The notes under the pieces are model-generated. The model saw only the letters and a program-made list of their open reading frames with translations, was not told the DNA's origin and did not search any database. Position numbers and translations under genes: made by a program. A stretch of DNA of 64,000 bases from Lactarius indigo (lineage: Eukaryota; Basidiomycota; Agaricomycetes; Russulales; Russulaceae): the NCBI GenBank assembly GCA_025766275.1, contig JAFKAC010000024.1:682001-746000 (forward strand). Direction: 5' to 3'. This document shows, piece by piece, positions 19,910 through 28,310 of this stretch (its first letter is position 1; every line of letters starts with the position of its first letter).

Positions 19910-21172
19910 GTGGCTGACTATAACTACGAGTACGACTTCTCGCAGTACGGTCAGTGGGACGGAGATTCCGCCAGCTACCAGTCGGAATTCGACAACCAAG
20001 GTAGCCCCCTCGACTTTTCCCGCGCCTCCCCTGTTCCCTCTACCTCCGCTGTCCGTCTTGACAGCCTCCGCTTCACCGCCCCCTACACCCCCGCCACTTT
20101 CGGTGGTAACGAGCCCTCCGCCCCTGTTGCCCTTGTTCGGGACGCAACCCCCGAACTAATCTACCCTTACGCTCCGGCTGAAGAAGCCACCCCTCGTCCT
20201 TCCCCTCGTCCCCTGTCCCCCAGTGTCGCCCAGTTCTACGAAGAGGTCCTCGAGATCATCGACCTCAACGGGAACGTTGTCCCTTTGTCCCCTGAACCCC
20301 GCACCGAGTCTGCGCCTCCCCTCCGAGTTCCAACCCCCCGCCCCCCTATTTCCCTCCGTGGCTCTCCTTCGCCACCTCCTGCTCTTCCTCCGACTCCTCG
20401 TCGCTCTCCGTCTCCTGTTCCGGTCCCCTCCCGCCTTGCAACCCCCGACTCGCCGATTGACTACGAGCGAGTAGCCGAACAAGGCCCCGTCTTCCCTCCG
20501 GCCCCTCACCCCGAACAAGAAAACCTCCCTCCCCTCGGCCCCACCGCCTACCAGGCCCCCCCTTGCCTCCTTTCCCAAGGAGAACACCCCCACCAGTACA
20601 TCTCCGTCATCACCCCCCAAGGAGAATCTTGGCGGCCCGCTTCCACGACCCTCCGGGAACTAATTAGTAAAGTTCCCCTCGCCACCTCACTCGTTAATTT
20701 TCCCCCGGTCTTTCCTTCTGTTACCCCCTTCCGTCTTCTCCCCCCTCACGTCTACACCCTTTTCCCACGCGTTGTTGACCCCGCTCAACACCCCGACTTC
20801 CCCCCTTTGTACATCTGTTCCAAGGCCATCTACGACCTTCCTTCCCCCGACACCCCCCTTGGGACTATCCGTTACGACTTTAGGGAAGGTCTGCGGCGCG
20901 CCTTTGCCCCCCTTGCTAACATCCACAGGGCAGGGTACATTGACTCTCTAGTAACCCTAGAGATCCAGGACTTCTTGGACGGGAGGATTGTGACCACTTA
21001 CGGACACTTACGTTTTGCTTTTGACGGACAAATCTACGCTTATCACCAGGCCTATTTCTTTGAGGACTTGGTTCGTTCTGCCCCCCACCTTCTTGCTTAT
21101 TGCCTTTCCCCTCGTATCCCTGCCGACCCCTTTAGTTTCATTTCTACTTTCCCTGACGACCAGCCACTTTAG
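19910..21172 (+). CDS. Element D accessory ORF D1, proline-rich, GTG start, upstream of gag
   Basis: The open frame is 420 codons, located where gag would normally begin. An in-frame TGA lies at 19892-19894, and the first candidate start is GTG 19910 (CCAGTGG). There is no ATG codon anywhere in the frame. The N-terminus is tyrosine/acid-rich (DYNYEYDFSQYGQW), followed by a proline/serine-rich linker, the motif TPDSPIDYERV...QGPVFPPAP...HPHQYISV and a hydrophobic/aromatic C-terminal half (YAYHQAYFFEDLV). The PIDY/GP-FP motif order is shared with the third ORF of element B. No known domain is recognised. The length and codon use argue that it is translated, but the start mechanism is unknown. 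Confidence 0.65.
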   Translation: MADYNYEYDFSQYGQWDGDSASYQSEFDNQGSPLDFSRASPVPSTSAVRLDSLRFTAPYTPATFGGNEPSAPVALVRDATPELIYPYAPAEEATPRPSPRPLSPSVAQFYEEVLEIIDLNGNVVPLSPEPRTESAPPLRVPTPRPPISLRGSPSPPPALPPTPRRSPSPVPVPSRLATPDSPIDYERVAEQGPVFPPAPHPEQENLPPLGPTAYQAPPCLLSQGEHPHQYISVITPQGESWRPASTTLRELISKVPLATSLVNFPPVFPSVTPFRLLPPHVYTLFPRVVDPAQHPDFPPLYICSKAIYDLPSPDTPLGTIRYDFREGLRRAFAPLANIHRAGYIDSLVTLEIQDFLDGRIVTTYGHLRFAFDGQIYAYHQAYFFEDLVRSAPHLLAYCLSPRIPADPFSFISTFPDDQPL

Positions 21173-21197
21173 ATAAGTGGTTATATATTTGCCTTGT

Positions 21198-21279
21198 CTT
21201 GAAACGAGTGTTTTAAGTGCAACGCAAGTAAGTAAGTGCTTACTTATTTGGGTTTTGGACTTAAATCGAGTGATTTAAG
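21198..21279 (+). other. Two GAGT-loop hairpins between ORFs D1 and D2
   Basis: The first is CTTGAAAC[GAGT]GTTTTAAG (21198-21217, one G-T pair), the second CTTAAATC[GAGT]GATTTAAG (21260-21279, perfect 8 bp). The second ends on the G of the GTG that opens D2. Between them is a palindrome, AAGTAAGTGCTTACTT. The 106-nt gap between D1 and D2 is mostly occupied by these structures. Confidence 0.6.
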
Positions 21280-22262
21280 TGCCGCCTCCTACTCCATTTA
21301 CCTTCAACTTATCTGAAGAACAAAGGCTCGCGCGAGCCCGAGTTAACTTCGAGTCCCACAGGCAGCGGCAACTAGACCGCTATTACCCCGTCACTTCCAC
21401 TTACGACCTCATCGATAACCCCCGTCTTGACTGTTGGACAGAACCCCCTACCGCCCTACGAACCCTTATCGACCTCTTTGACTTTGGAGAAGTCATCCCT
21501 GAAAGGGTTTACCACGAGTTTATTGACGATCTTTCTGAAGTCGTCAAGGCTGCTGACGAACAACTCCTTTACTGGCACCTTTCAAACTCCGTCTCCGCCA
21601 CCAACCATCCAACAGACCAACTCCTAGTGTGGACCAAGAGCGACTATCTTTGGTTTGTCCACGTTCCCCCTCGTCGTGACCACTACGTCCGGCAACTCGA
21701 AGACGGCTTCTCTCTTCACTTTGTCGACCGACTCCGCCTCACATACCAGGAAATACAGATTTCCTTCCAAGAAATTCGAGTGGTCATTCACCCCGACTCC
21801 GCCCCTCGTCTAGTCATCTCTGATAGTTCGGAACTCACTTACTCCTTCGCCACCTCTGTGTGGGAAACCACCTTGTCAAACCCCGACCGGAACCTTGTCA
21901 ACCCTAGCATCTGGCACTATCCCCCTTCAACCTCTGACGACCCTGAACTAGTGTCAATTCTCAACGCCAGAGAAACCTTCCGGACTCCACCCCTACTCCG
22001 CCGAATTACAGATCGGCTTCCCCCTAGTTCCCCTGAAACCGAAGACGAATCTTCAGACTCCGACGTCTCCCTACATAACGGGGATACCAACCAGCCGCCT
22101 AGTCCTAACGATGGTTGGGGACCAACTCTGACCTCCGGCCCCTGTTGGTGCTCTCAAGAAGTCTGCACCTGCGGTTATCGTCCCGACACCCCCCCGACAC
22201 CCCCCAACGTAGTATTGTGGTCCCCTGGAGTTAACTATCTACCTTATAGAAAAAGGGACTAG
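21279..22262 (+). CDS. Element D accessory ORF D2, no ATG
   Basis: The open frame is 327 codons in a different frame from D1. It has no ATG codon at all; a TAA lies directly before the first GTG (21279). The product has an acidic C-terminal region (PETEDESSDSDVSLH) and a short Cys cluster CWCSQEVCTCGY. No known domain is recognised. The middle part is compact and globular-looking (QLLVWTKSDYLWFVHV). It follows D1 by 106 nt, across two hairpins. Translation might occur by reinitiation or recoding; both are inference. Confidence 0.6.
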   Translation: MPPPTPFTFNLSEEQRLARARVNFESHRQRQLDRYYPVTSTYDLIDNPRLDCWTEPPTALRTLIDLFDFGEVIPERVYHEFIDDLSEVVKAADEQLLYWHLSNSVSATNHPTDQLLVWTKSDYLWFVHVPPRRDHYVRQLEDGFSLHFVDRLRLTYQEIQISFQEIRVVIHPDSAPRLVISDSSELTYSFATSVWETTLSNPDRNLVNPSIWHYPPSTSDDPELVSILNARETFRTPPLLRRITDRLPPSSPETEDESSDSDVSLHNGDTNQPPSPNDGWGPTLTSGPCWCSQEVCTCGYRPDTPPTPPNVVLWSPGVNYLPYRKRD

Positions 22263-22271
22263 ATAGCATAG

Positions 22272-22682
22272 ATTGTCGAGATAAATTTTACGAGTGTAAA
22301 ATTTGACAAATTCCCGAATCAAACCCTGGATCCAATTCATTGGGCAATTAACCTGGCATCCTCACACGTTGCCCAAAGAAGAACTCATCGTCGCTTTCAA
22401 GCAGACGATCGACCCATAGCCTCTACCCCTAGTACCCCTGCTACCCCAAGAAGGGCCCCCAGAACTCGTCGAGCTACCAACACCCAAATTCCCCTTCCGA
22501 GTATTAACCAAGCCGGTCCCAGTGAACCAGTGTACCCTAGTATCCAAGCAACTCCGACTGCAAGACAGCATTCCACAAGCAGCGACGAAGCTCAGTATCT
22601 CGAGACCCAGCCCCGAGAAATCCATTGTCACCTCCCCGAGGCTATCTTAGTAACCAAGAGCCTACCAACCCGAACCCCCTGA
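22272..22682 (+). CDS. Element D accessory ORF D3, short, no ATG
   Basis: After a TAG at 22269-22271 a frame stays open for 136 codons to TGA 22680-22682. It reads KFDKFPNQTLDPIHWAINLA, then a basic threonine/proline-rich stretch (TPATPRRAPRTRRATN) and an ETQPREIHCHLPEA region. It has no ATG, GTG or TTG in the early part, so no start can be assigned. A 9-bp GAGT-loop hairpin lies at its beginning, as in front of D2. Composition suggests coding, but with less certainty than D1 and D2. Confidence 0.4.
   Translation: MVEINFTSVKFDKFPNQTLDPIHWAINLASSHVAQRRTHRRFQADDRPIASTPSTPATPRRAPRTRRATNTQIPLPSINQAGPSEPVYPSIQATPTARQHSTSSDEAQYLETQPREIHCHLPEAILVTKSLPTRTP
22283..22304 (+). other. GAGT-loop hairpin at the start of ORF D3
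   Basis: Perfect 9-bp stem AAATTTTAC/GTAAAATTT around the loop GAGT, 21 nt after the D2 stop. It has the same cap as the hairpins at 19843, 21198 and 21260. Confidence 0.6.
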
Positions 22683-22990
22683 GAACTCGACGTGTTCAGA
22701 AGGCACTGTTCTCTGTTGTACCAAAACCGGCACAATCTTGAAACCCTGTACTTCTCCCAGCCACTTACGCGCATAAGCGAAGTCTCGACAAGCCCCTTGT
22801 ATTTCCAAGACTTCTTGTGGAGAAGCAAGACAACCTTGACCCATTTTGGTATTTGGGAAGAATACCATTGGATCCGTCGTTCACAAAGACCCCATCGACC
22901 GGATAGAGCTATCCTCCTCCCTGCATACAAAGTCTACTACCCCTGGAACCTGGACAGTTGGACTGTCACCCGTCTCACCAGAAGAGGTGA
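22683..22990 (+). other. Region between D3 and gag, possibly decayed coding
   Basis: Short overlapping open stretches occur in two frames. One reads FGKNTIGSVVHKDPIDRIEL and later GTWTVGLSPVSPEEVNE after two stops, which could be remnants of an ORF. No confident gene is assigned. Confidence 0.3.
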
Positions 22991-24538
22991 ATGAACACGC
23001 AACGAACCCTCACAGACGAAGAAAAAGCCCACATCCCAGTATACTTCTTTGACCCCTATTTTTCCCTTACCGACAACCTTTACTACGCTAAGTGGAAAGA
23101 AGAGGATATCTCCAGCCCCACAGGAAAACACCCGTGGACAATAGTTGCTACCCAGCACCAAATCGTTTTTCAGGACCTAAAAGAAGCCTTTCCTGGTATC
23201 GACAAAGTCAAAGACCTAAGCTACAACTCCCTACACGCCACTTTCAAAGGAAAGAACGTCCGTTGGAACTTCGTAAACGAACAGTGGGTCTACCTAAACA
23301 ACAAACCAGTCCACTTCAACACACCTAGCGAATCCGACGATTCAACAAGCGACACAGAGGAAGTATCGCAAATCCTAGACACTACTACCAAGAAACTCTC
23401 CGGTCTACTATCCCAAGTAACCTCCCGGCCCTCGACACCCCAGATTTCCCCTAGTACCCCCGGCCCTAGCCATTTCCCTGTAACAGTTCCACCACAGCGA
23501 CTCCCGTCACCACCCCTGACTGTTCGAGCCTCTTCCTCAGCACCCCCCTTATCCGTTCCTCCTGTACCCACTGCAATGGCAGCCCCTGCACCTGCAAAAA
23601 TCTTAGGCGCAGCGCCAGAACCCTTTAACGGCAAACCGGACCATGCGGAGGCCTTTTGGAACAACCTGGCCAATTACTTCCATCTAAACCAGGATATCTT
23701 TAACTCCGACGACAAAAAGGTATCCACTGCCCTTACCTATTTCAAAGTTGGAACCCCAGCAGGAGAATGGGCTCAAGATAGGCAAAAGAAAGCCTTAAAC
23801 CCAACCGGTGGTGCAGCAATTAGTTTCGGCACCTGGGCACAGTTCAAAACCGACTTCGATGCACACTTCGTTCCTGGTCACACTGCCATGGAATCCACTA
23901 ACAAGATGTATTCTCTGAAAATGGGAACCCGACCTTTCAACGAATGGTTCCAAGAATGGTCAACCCATGCTACACGAAGTGGTGCAAATGAACAAACCAA
24001 GATGTATGCCTTCCGACAAGCTATCCCAACAGCTTTAAATATGAAGCTGCTCGGCATATCCCCCATCCCTACCACCTTCGACACCCTTGTTGAGAAAGCA
24101 AGAGAATTCGATCGCGCCTATCGAATTTATGCTGGGAATGCCATTAACCAGTTTAACAAAACCCATAAGCCCACCACAGGACGAGCTGTCCTCGCAGAAG
24201 ACGATAGCGTTAATGTCAACGCTTCCTCATCTCGCACTACCAAACCAAGGAACAAACTTACCAAGGAAGAGCGAGAGTATCGCTTCAGGAACAAACTCTG
24301 TCTGTACTGTGGCAAACCAGGCCACGTACTTAAAGAATGTCACGCCAAGACGGCAGCCATGAAGGCCAAAGGAGGCCAAACCAACAACGCTAGGGCGCGT
24401 GGCGCCTTTGTTGAGGAACCAAGTCAGGAGGAAGCACCTGCTGACCACCCAGCAAACATTGGAGCGGTATATCGAGAGATACTCCCTTTTGACCCGGACG
24501 CACGTCCGCGTTCGGTGCCTATTAATGAGGATTTTTAG
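22991..24538 (+). CDS. gag: Element D Gag with CCHC zinc knuckle
   Basis: The frame is 515 codons from ATG 22991 (MNTQRTLTDEEK). It has an N-terminal region, a proline/serine-rich linker, the Gag core (EPFNGKPDHAEAFWNNLANY, then MKLLGISPIP) and a knuckle CLYCGKPGHVLKEC. It ends at TAG 24536-24538, inside the frameshift site that feeds pol. No stops or frameshifts interrupt it. Gag packages the element RNA in virus-like particles. Confidence 0.92.
   Translation: MNTQRTLTDEEKAHIPVYFFDPYFSLTDNLYYAKWKEEDISSPTGKHPWTIVATQHQIVFQDLKEAFPGIDKVKDLSYNSLHATFKGKNVRWNFVNEQWVYLNNKPVHFNTPSESDDSTSDTEEVSQILDTTTKKLSGLLSQVTSRPSTPQISPSTPGPSHFPVTVPPQRLPSPPLTVRASSSAPPLSVPPVPTAMAAPAPAKILGAAPEPFNGKPDHAEAFWNNLANYFHLNQDIFNSDDKKVSTALTYFKVGTPAGEWAQDRQKKALNPTGGAAISFGTWAQFKTDFDAHFVPGHTAMESTNKMYSLKMGTRPFNEWFQEWSTHATRSGANEQTKMYAFRQAIPTALNMKLLGISPIPTTFDTLVEKAREFDRAYRIYAGNAINQFNKTHKPTTGRAVLAEDDSVNVNASSSRTTKPRNKLTKEEREYRFRNKLCLYCGKPGHVLKECHAKTAAMKAKGGQTNNARARGAFVEEPSQEEAPADHPANIGAVYREILPFDPDARPRSVPINEDF
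24529..24535 (+). other. Programmed -1 frameshift heptamer GGATTTT (gag to pol, D)
   Basis: The gag codons are GAG GAT TTT TAG. Slipping -1 on G GAT TTT gives GGA TTT TTA, which reads through the gag stop into pol. The pol frame has TAA TGA directly upstream, so it opens only three codons before the gag stop; entry must occur here or by another recoding event. Confidence 0.75.
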
Positions 24539-27500
24539 GCTCTTCCATCGTAGCACTGTCGATTGGAAGTATTCGTGCCAGTAGCGTTGTACACGGCCTT
24601 TCCCTACTAGAGACGCTCGGAGCCGAGCATGTACCTGCAGAAACAATTCGGAATAGGAGAGCTCCTTCAATTGTTCTCAGAGTTACACTAGTAGGAAAGA
24701 AGTCTGGCAAAGAAATCAGTGCCCGTGCCCTGTTGGACAGTGGTGCGGAGGGCATCATCGTGGATGATGGGTTTGCGCGTGCAAACAACCTAACAATGCG
24801 AACACTAATTAAACCCTTACCAGTTAGAAACGTGGATGGGTCTCCCAACAAGACGGGATCTGTTAAGTACACTACGATCCAGAGACTATGGATCAGGACT
24901 TCCGATGACAACTACCACGACGAAACCGTGGAACTCTATGCAACTACCCTAGTGGAGCACGATATAATCTTAGGAACAGATTGGCTCCAAGCACATAATC
25001 CTGAAATCGATTGGCATCAACCAAAGATAGCTTTCACCCGATGCCCAAGAACCTGTACCCTGTCCTCCTCAGCAGTTGTCATCTCTTCAAAAACACCGCA
25101 AACGCGACATACGACTATTAACATCCTCGAACTCGACGCTGACCAAGAAACCTGTCTCCCCATAAATGAAGAAAATAAACCCCTGGAACCTGCCTTCATC
25201 AACGACGCCTGCGAACCCTGGCTGTGGATCCACAGCTTTAGCAAGTATGACCACCTTGCCATCCGAGCAAAAGTAACTACAAGCACCAAGATAGCAGCAC
25301 GCACTGCACCTAAGCCTTCCACCGACCACGTTCCGAGCCACTTCCAACGATACACTAAAGTATTCAGCGAAATCGCGTCCCACCGACTACCCCAACATCA
25401 GCCCTGGGATCACGCAATTGACCTCAAACCAGGAGCCACTATGAAGAATTGTGGCATTTATCGACTTACGCCAAAGGAATCCGATGCCCTCAAGGAATAC
25501 ATCTCTGAACACCTAAAGAAAGGTTACATTCGACCATCTAAGTCACCCATGGCCTCTCCCTTCTTCTTTGTCGACAAGAAGGATGGCAAACTCCGACCTG
25601 TGCAAGACTACCGCGCCCTCAACGACATAACCATTAAGAACGCAGCCCCCCTTCCCCTTATCCCTGAACTCATCGACAAACTCCATGGTGCGCGCTACTT
25701 TACCAAGCTAGATATTCGTTGGGGATACAACAATATCCGCATCCGCGAAGGCGATGAATACAAGGCAGCCTTCAAAACATCCTTAGGACTCTTTGAGCCA
25801 ACCGTAATGACTTTTGGCCTCTGCAATGCCCCTGCCACTTTCCAAACATTCATGAACCAAGTTTTTGAGTCCCTGATTGACGGTGGACACGTAGTAGTCT
25901 ACCTCGATGACATCTTGATCTTTACAGAAGATATCTCCTCACTCACGACATTGACGCACGACGTGCTTCAGCGACTGGAACACCACGACCTCTACCTGAA
26001 ACCTGAAAAATGTACATTTGCACAAACTTCAGTCGAATACCTCGGAATTGTCATTTCCGATGGCCAAGTCTCCATGGATCCTGCAAAGGTTGCAGGTATT
26101 ACTCAATGGCCCACTCCGCGCACTGTCAAACAAGTACAAGCCTTTCTAGGCTTTTGCAACTTCTATCGACGCTTCATTAAAGACTACTCCACGATCGCCC
26201 GACCATTGTTTGACCTAACCAAGAAAGATGTCCCCTTTTCTTGGGATACTGCGGCGGAAACCGCTTTCCGCACCTTGATTAAACGCTTCACCGAGGCCCC
26301 TGTCCTTGCCCTACCTGACCATTCTAAACCCTTCCGCCTCATCACTGATGCAAGTGATTTTGCTACTGGTGCCATCCTGGAACAACCTGATGCCTTGCAA
26401 CATTGGCACCCCGTCGCCTTCCTTTCTAAATCCCTCCTTCCTGCCGAGCGTCACTACGAAATCTGTGACAAGGAACTTCTTGCCATCATCCATGCCTTAC
26501 ATGCTTTCCGCCACTACCTAGAAGGGCGGAACGACGTTACTGAAATCTGGTCCGACCATGGCAACCTTGTCTATTTTACCACGAAACAGAAACTTTCTCG
26601 CCGACAGGCCCGTTGGGCCCTGTTCCTCTCTCGCTTCCAGTTCATCATCATCCACAAACCTGGAACGCAGAATAGATCTGATGCACTGTCTCGGCGTCCA
26701 GATCATAAAAAGGGGATAGCGGATGAAGATGAAAAGCGAGTGCTCCTGGACACCAAATATTTTTCCATTAATGCAGTACAAAGAACTGCAGTAACCGTTC
26801 ACGGTGATACCACCCTCCGACAGCGTATTAAAAACACCCAGACCTATGACAAGGAAGTCAGCATGGCTCTAGAATCCCTCTTAAAGAATGGCCCTCGATC
26901 CCTAGCTAAAGGCCTAGAAGAGTGGAACTTAGAAGACGGCATTATCTTGTTCAAAGGACAAGTCTATGTTCCCAAAGATGACAACCTACGAAGAGACATC
27001 ATTAAGACATACCACGACCACATCGCCACAGGACATCCAGGGCGATGGAAGACCTATGAGTTAATATCCCGAGATTTCTGGTGGCCAGGAATATCAACAT
27101 TCGTTAAAACCTATGTTGATGGTTGCGCCACATGCCAAACCACTAAAATCAAACCACGTACCCAAGTACCCCTACAACCAAATGCAATTCCTGAAGAAAT
27201 ATGGGGAACCATCACAATGGACTTCATCACCGACCTTCCCCTATCCCACAACTACGATTCATTATTTGTAGTGGTCGACCGACTCAGCAAAGCAATAGTC
27301 ATTTCCCCTTGCAACAAAACCATCACTGCAGACGAAACAGCTCAACTCTACCTTGAAAATGTCTGGAGACGTACTGGCCTACCTCGACAAGTCATCTCCG
27401 ACAGAGGCCCCCAATTTGCATCAAAGGTCATGCAAGAAATTTGGAACAAACTTGGAGTCAAATCCACACTATCTACAGCTTTCCACCCACAAACCGATGG

Positions 27501-28299
27501 AGAAACTGAACGTGTCAACCAAGAACTTGAACAATACCTTCGCGTCTTCTGCAACTTCCAACAAGATAACTGGGTGGATCTAATCCCGTTCATGGAATTT
27601 GCACACAATGCCCGACAACACAGCGCAACCCACAAATCACCCTTCGAGGTTTGGTATGGATACAAACCAGAGTTCATTCCCCCTACCCATTTCACCACCA
27701 AAATACCTACAGCTGAGGAAAGATTAAATGCACTAAATCAAATCCGCTCCGAAGTTACCGCAGCCCTTAAGGTAGCAGCGGAAGTCATGAGAATGTCAAA
27801 AACACCCACCCCCTCTCATGAATTCAAGACAGGCGATCTAGTCTGGCTGGAAGGAACCAACATCCATACTACCCACCCCAAAGCTAAGCTCGCCCCACGA
27901 CGCCACGGCCCCTTTAAAGTCCTTTCTACCTGGGGAGTCAATTGCAAGCTCCAACTCCCCAAGACATGGCGCATCCACCCAGTCTTCCACAACTCCTTGA
28001 TCTCTCCATACAAAGAAAACACCACGCATGGCCCTAACTTCACCCGACCACCCCCCGAAATTGTCCAAGGGGAAGACGAACACTATGAAGTCGAAAAAGT
28101 CCTGCAGTCAAAGGTATCGCCTAACAAGAAGGGCATACTTTACTTGATCAAGTGGAAGGGGTATCCCGACTCCGAAAACTCCTGGCTCCCCTCCTCCCAA
28201 ATGACCCATGCGCAAGACCTTATTGGTCAATTTCACAAGGCCAACCCTGGTGCCCCTAAACCAAAGTCAACTAGTGCTAGTGGAATAGCACGACGTTAA
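24529..28299 (+). CDS. pol: Element D Pol, intact protease-RT-RNase H-integrase-chromodomain
   Basis: The frame opens at the shift site and runs uninterrupted to TAA 28297-28299, about 1256 codons. Domains in order: protease (ALLDSGAEG, 24724-24750), reverse transcriptase (DIRWGYNNIRI, VYLDDILIF near 25898-25920), RNase H (LITDASDFATGAIL, DKELLAIIHAL), integrase zinc region (CATCQTTK), integrase core (TMDFITDLP, ISDRGPQFAS, TDGETERVNQELEQY), GPY/F-type HGPFKVLS and a chromodomain (YLIKWKGYPDSENSW). All catalytic aspartates and the integrase glutamate are present. The chromodomain should direct integration to marked chromatin. With LTRs differing by one base this looks like a potentially active copy. 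Confidence 0.95.
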   Translation, partial: GFLGSSIVALSIGSIRASSVVHGLSLLETLGAEHVPAETIRNRRAPSIVLRVTLVGKKSGKEISARALLDSGAEGIIVDDGFARANNLTMRTLIKPLPVRNVDGSPNKTGSVKYTTIQRLWIRTSDDNYHDETVELYATTLVEHDIILGTDWLQAHNPEIDWHQPKIAFTRCPRTCTLSSSAVVISSKTPQTRHTTINILELDADQETCLPINEENKPLEPAFINDACEPWLWIHSFSKYDHLAIRAKVTTSTKIAARTAPKPSTDHVPSHFQRYTKVFSEIASHRLPQHQPWDHAIDLKPGATMKNCGIYRLTPKESDALKEYISEHLKKGYIRPSKSPMASPFFFVDKKDGKLRPVQDYRALNDITIKNAAPLPLIPELIDKLHGARYFTKLDIRWGYNNIRIREGDEYKAAFKTSLGLFEPTVMTFGLCNAPATFQTFMNQVFESLIDGGHVVVYLDDILIFTEDISSLTTLTHDVLQRLEHHDLYLKPEKCTFAQTSVEYLGIVISDGQVSMDPAKVAGITQWPTPRTVKQVQAFLGFCNFYRRFIKDYSTIARPLFDLTKKDVPFSWDTAAETAFRTLIKRFTEAPVLALPDHSKPFRLITDASDFATGAILEQPDALQHWHPVAFLSKSLLPAERHYEICDKELLAIIHALHAFRHYLEGRNDVTEIWSDHGNLVYFTTKQKLSRRQARWALFLSRFQFIIIHKPGTQNRSDALSRRPDHKKGIADEDEKRVLLDTKYFSINAVQRTAVTVHGDTTLRQRIKNTQTYDKEVSMALESLLKNGPRSLAKGLEEWNLEDGIILFKGQVYVPKDDNLRRDIIKTYHDHIATGHPGRWKTYELISRDFWWPGISTFVKTYVDGCATCQTTKIKPRTQVPLQPNAIPEEIWGTITMDFITDLPLSHNYDSLFVVVDRLSKAIVISPCNKTITADETAQLYLENVWRRTGLPRQVISDRGPQFASKVMQEIWNKLGVKSTLSTAFHPQTDGETERVNQELEQYLRVFCNFQQDNWVDLIPFMEFAHNARQHSATHKSPFEVWYGYKPEFIPPTHFTTKIPTAEERLNALNQIRSEVTAALKVAAEVMRMSKTPTPSHEFKTGDLVWLEGTNIHTTHPKAKLAPRRHGPFKVLSTWGVNCKLQLPKTWRIHPVFHNSLISPYKENTTHGPNFTRPPPEIVQGEDEHYEVEKVLQSKVSPNKKGILYLIKWKGYPDSENSWLPSSQMTHAQDLIGQFHKANPGAPKPKSTSASGIARR

Positions 28300-28310
28300 A
28301 AAGGGGATAC

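Noticed and set aside
20156..20620. 154-codon antisense ORF within D1
   Set aside because: A shadow of the proline-rich D1 frame; it reads as arginine/glycine-rich low complexity.
22692..22994. 100-codon frame before D gag as a fourth accessory ORF
   Set aside because: It competes with another frame that reads more protein-like but has stops. Neither is convincing.
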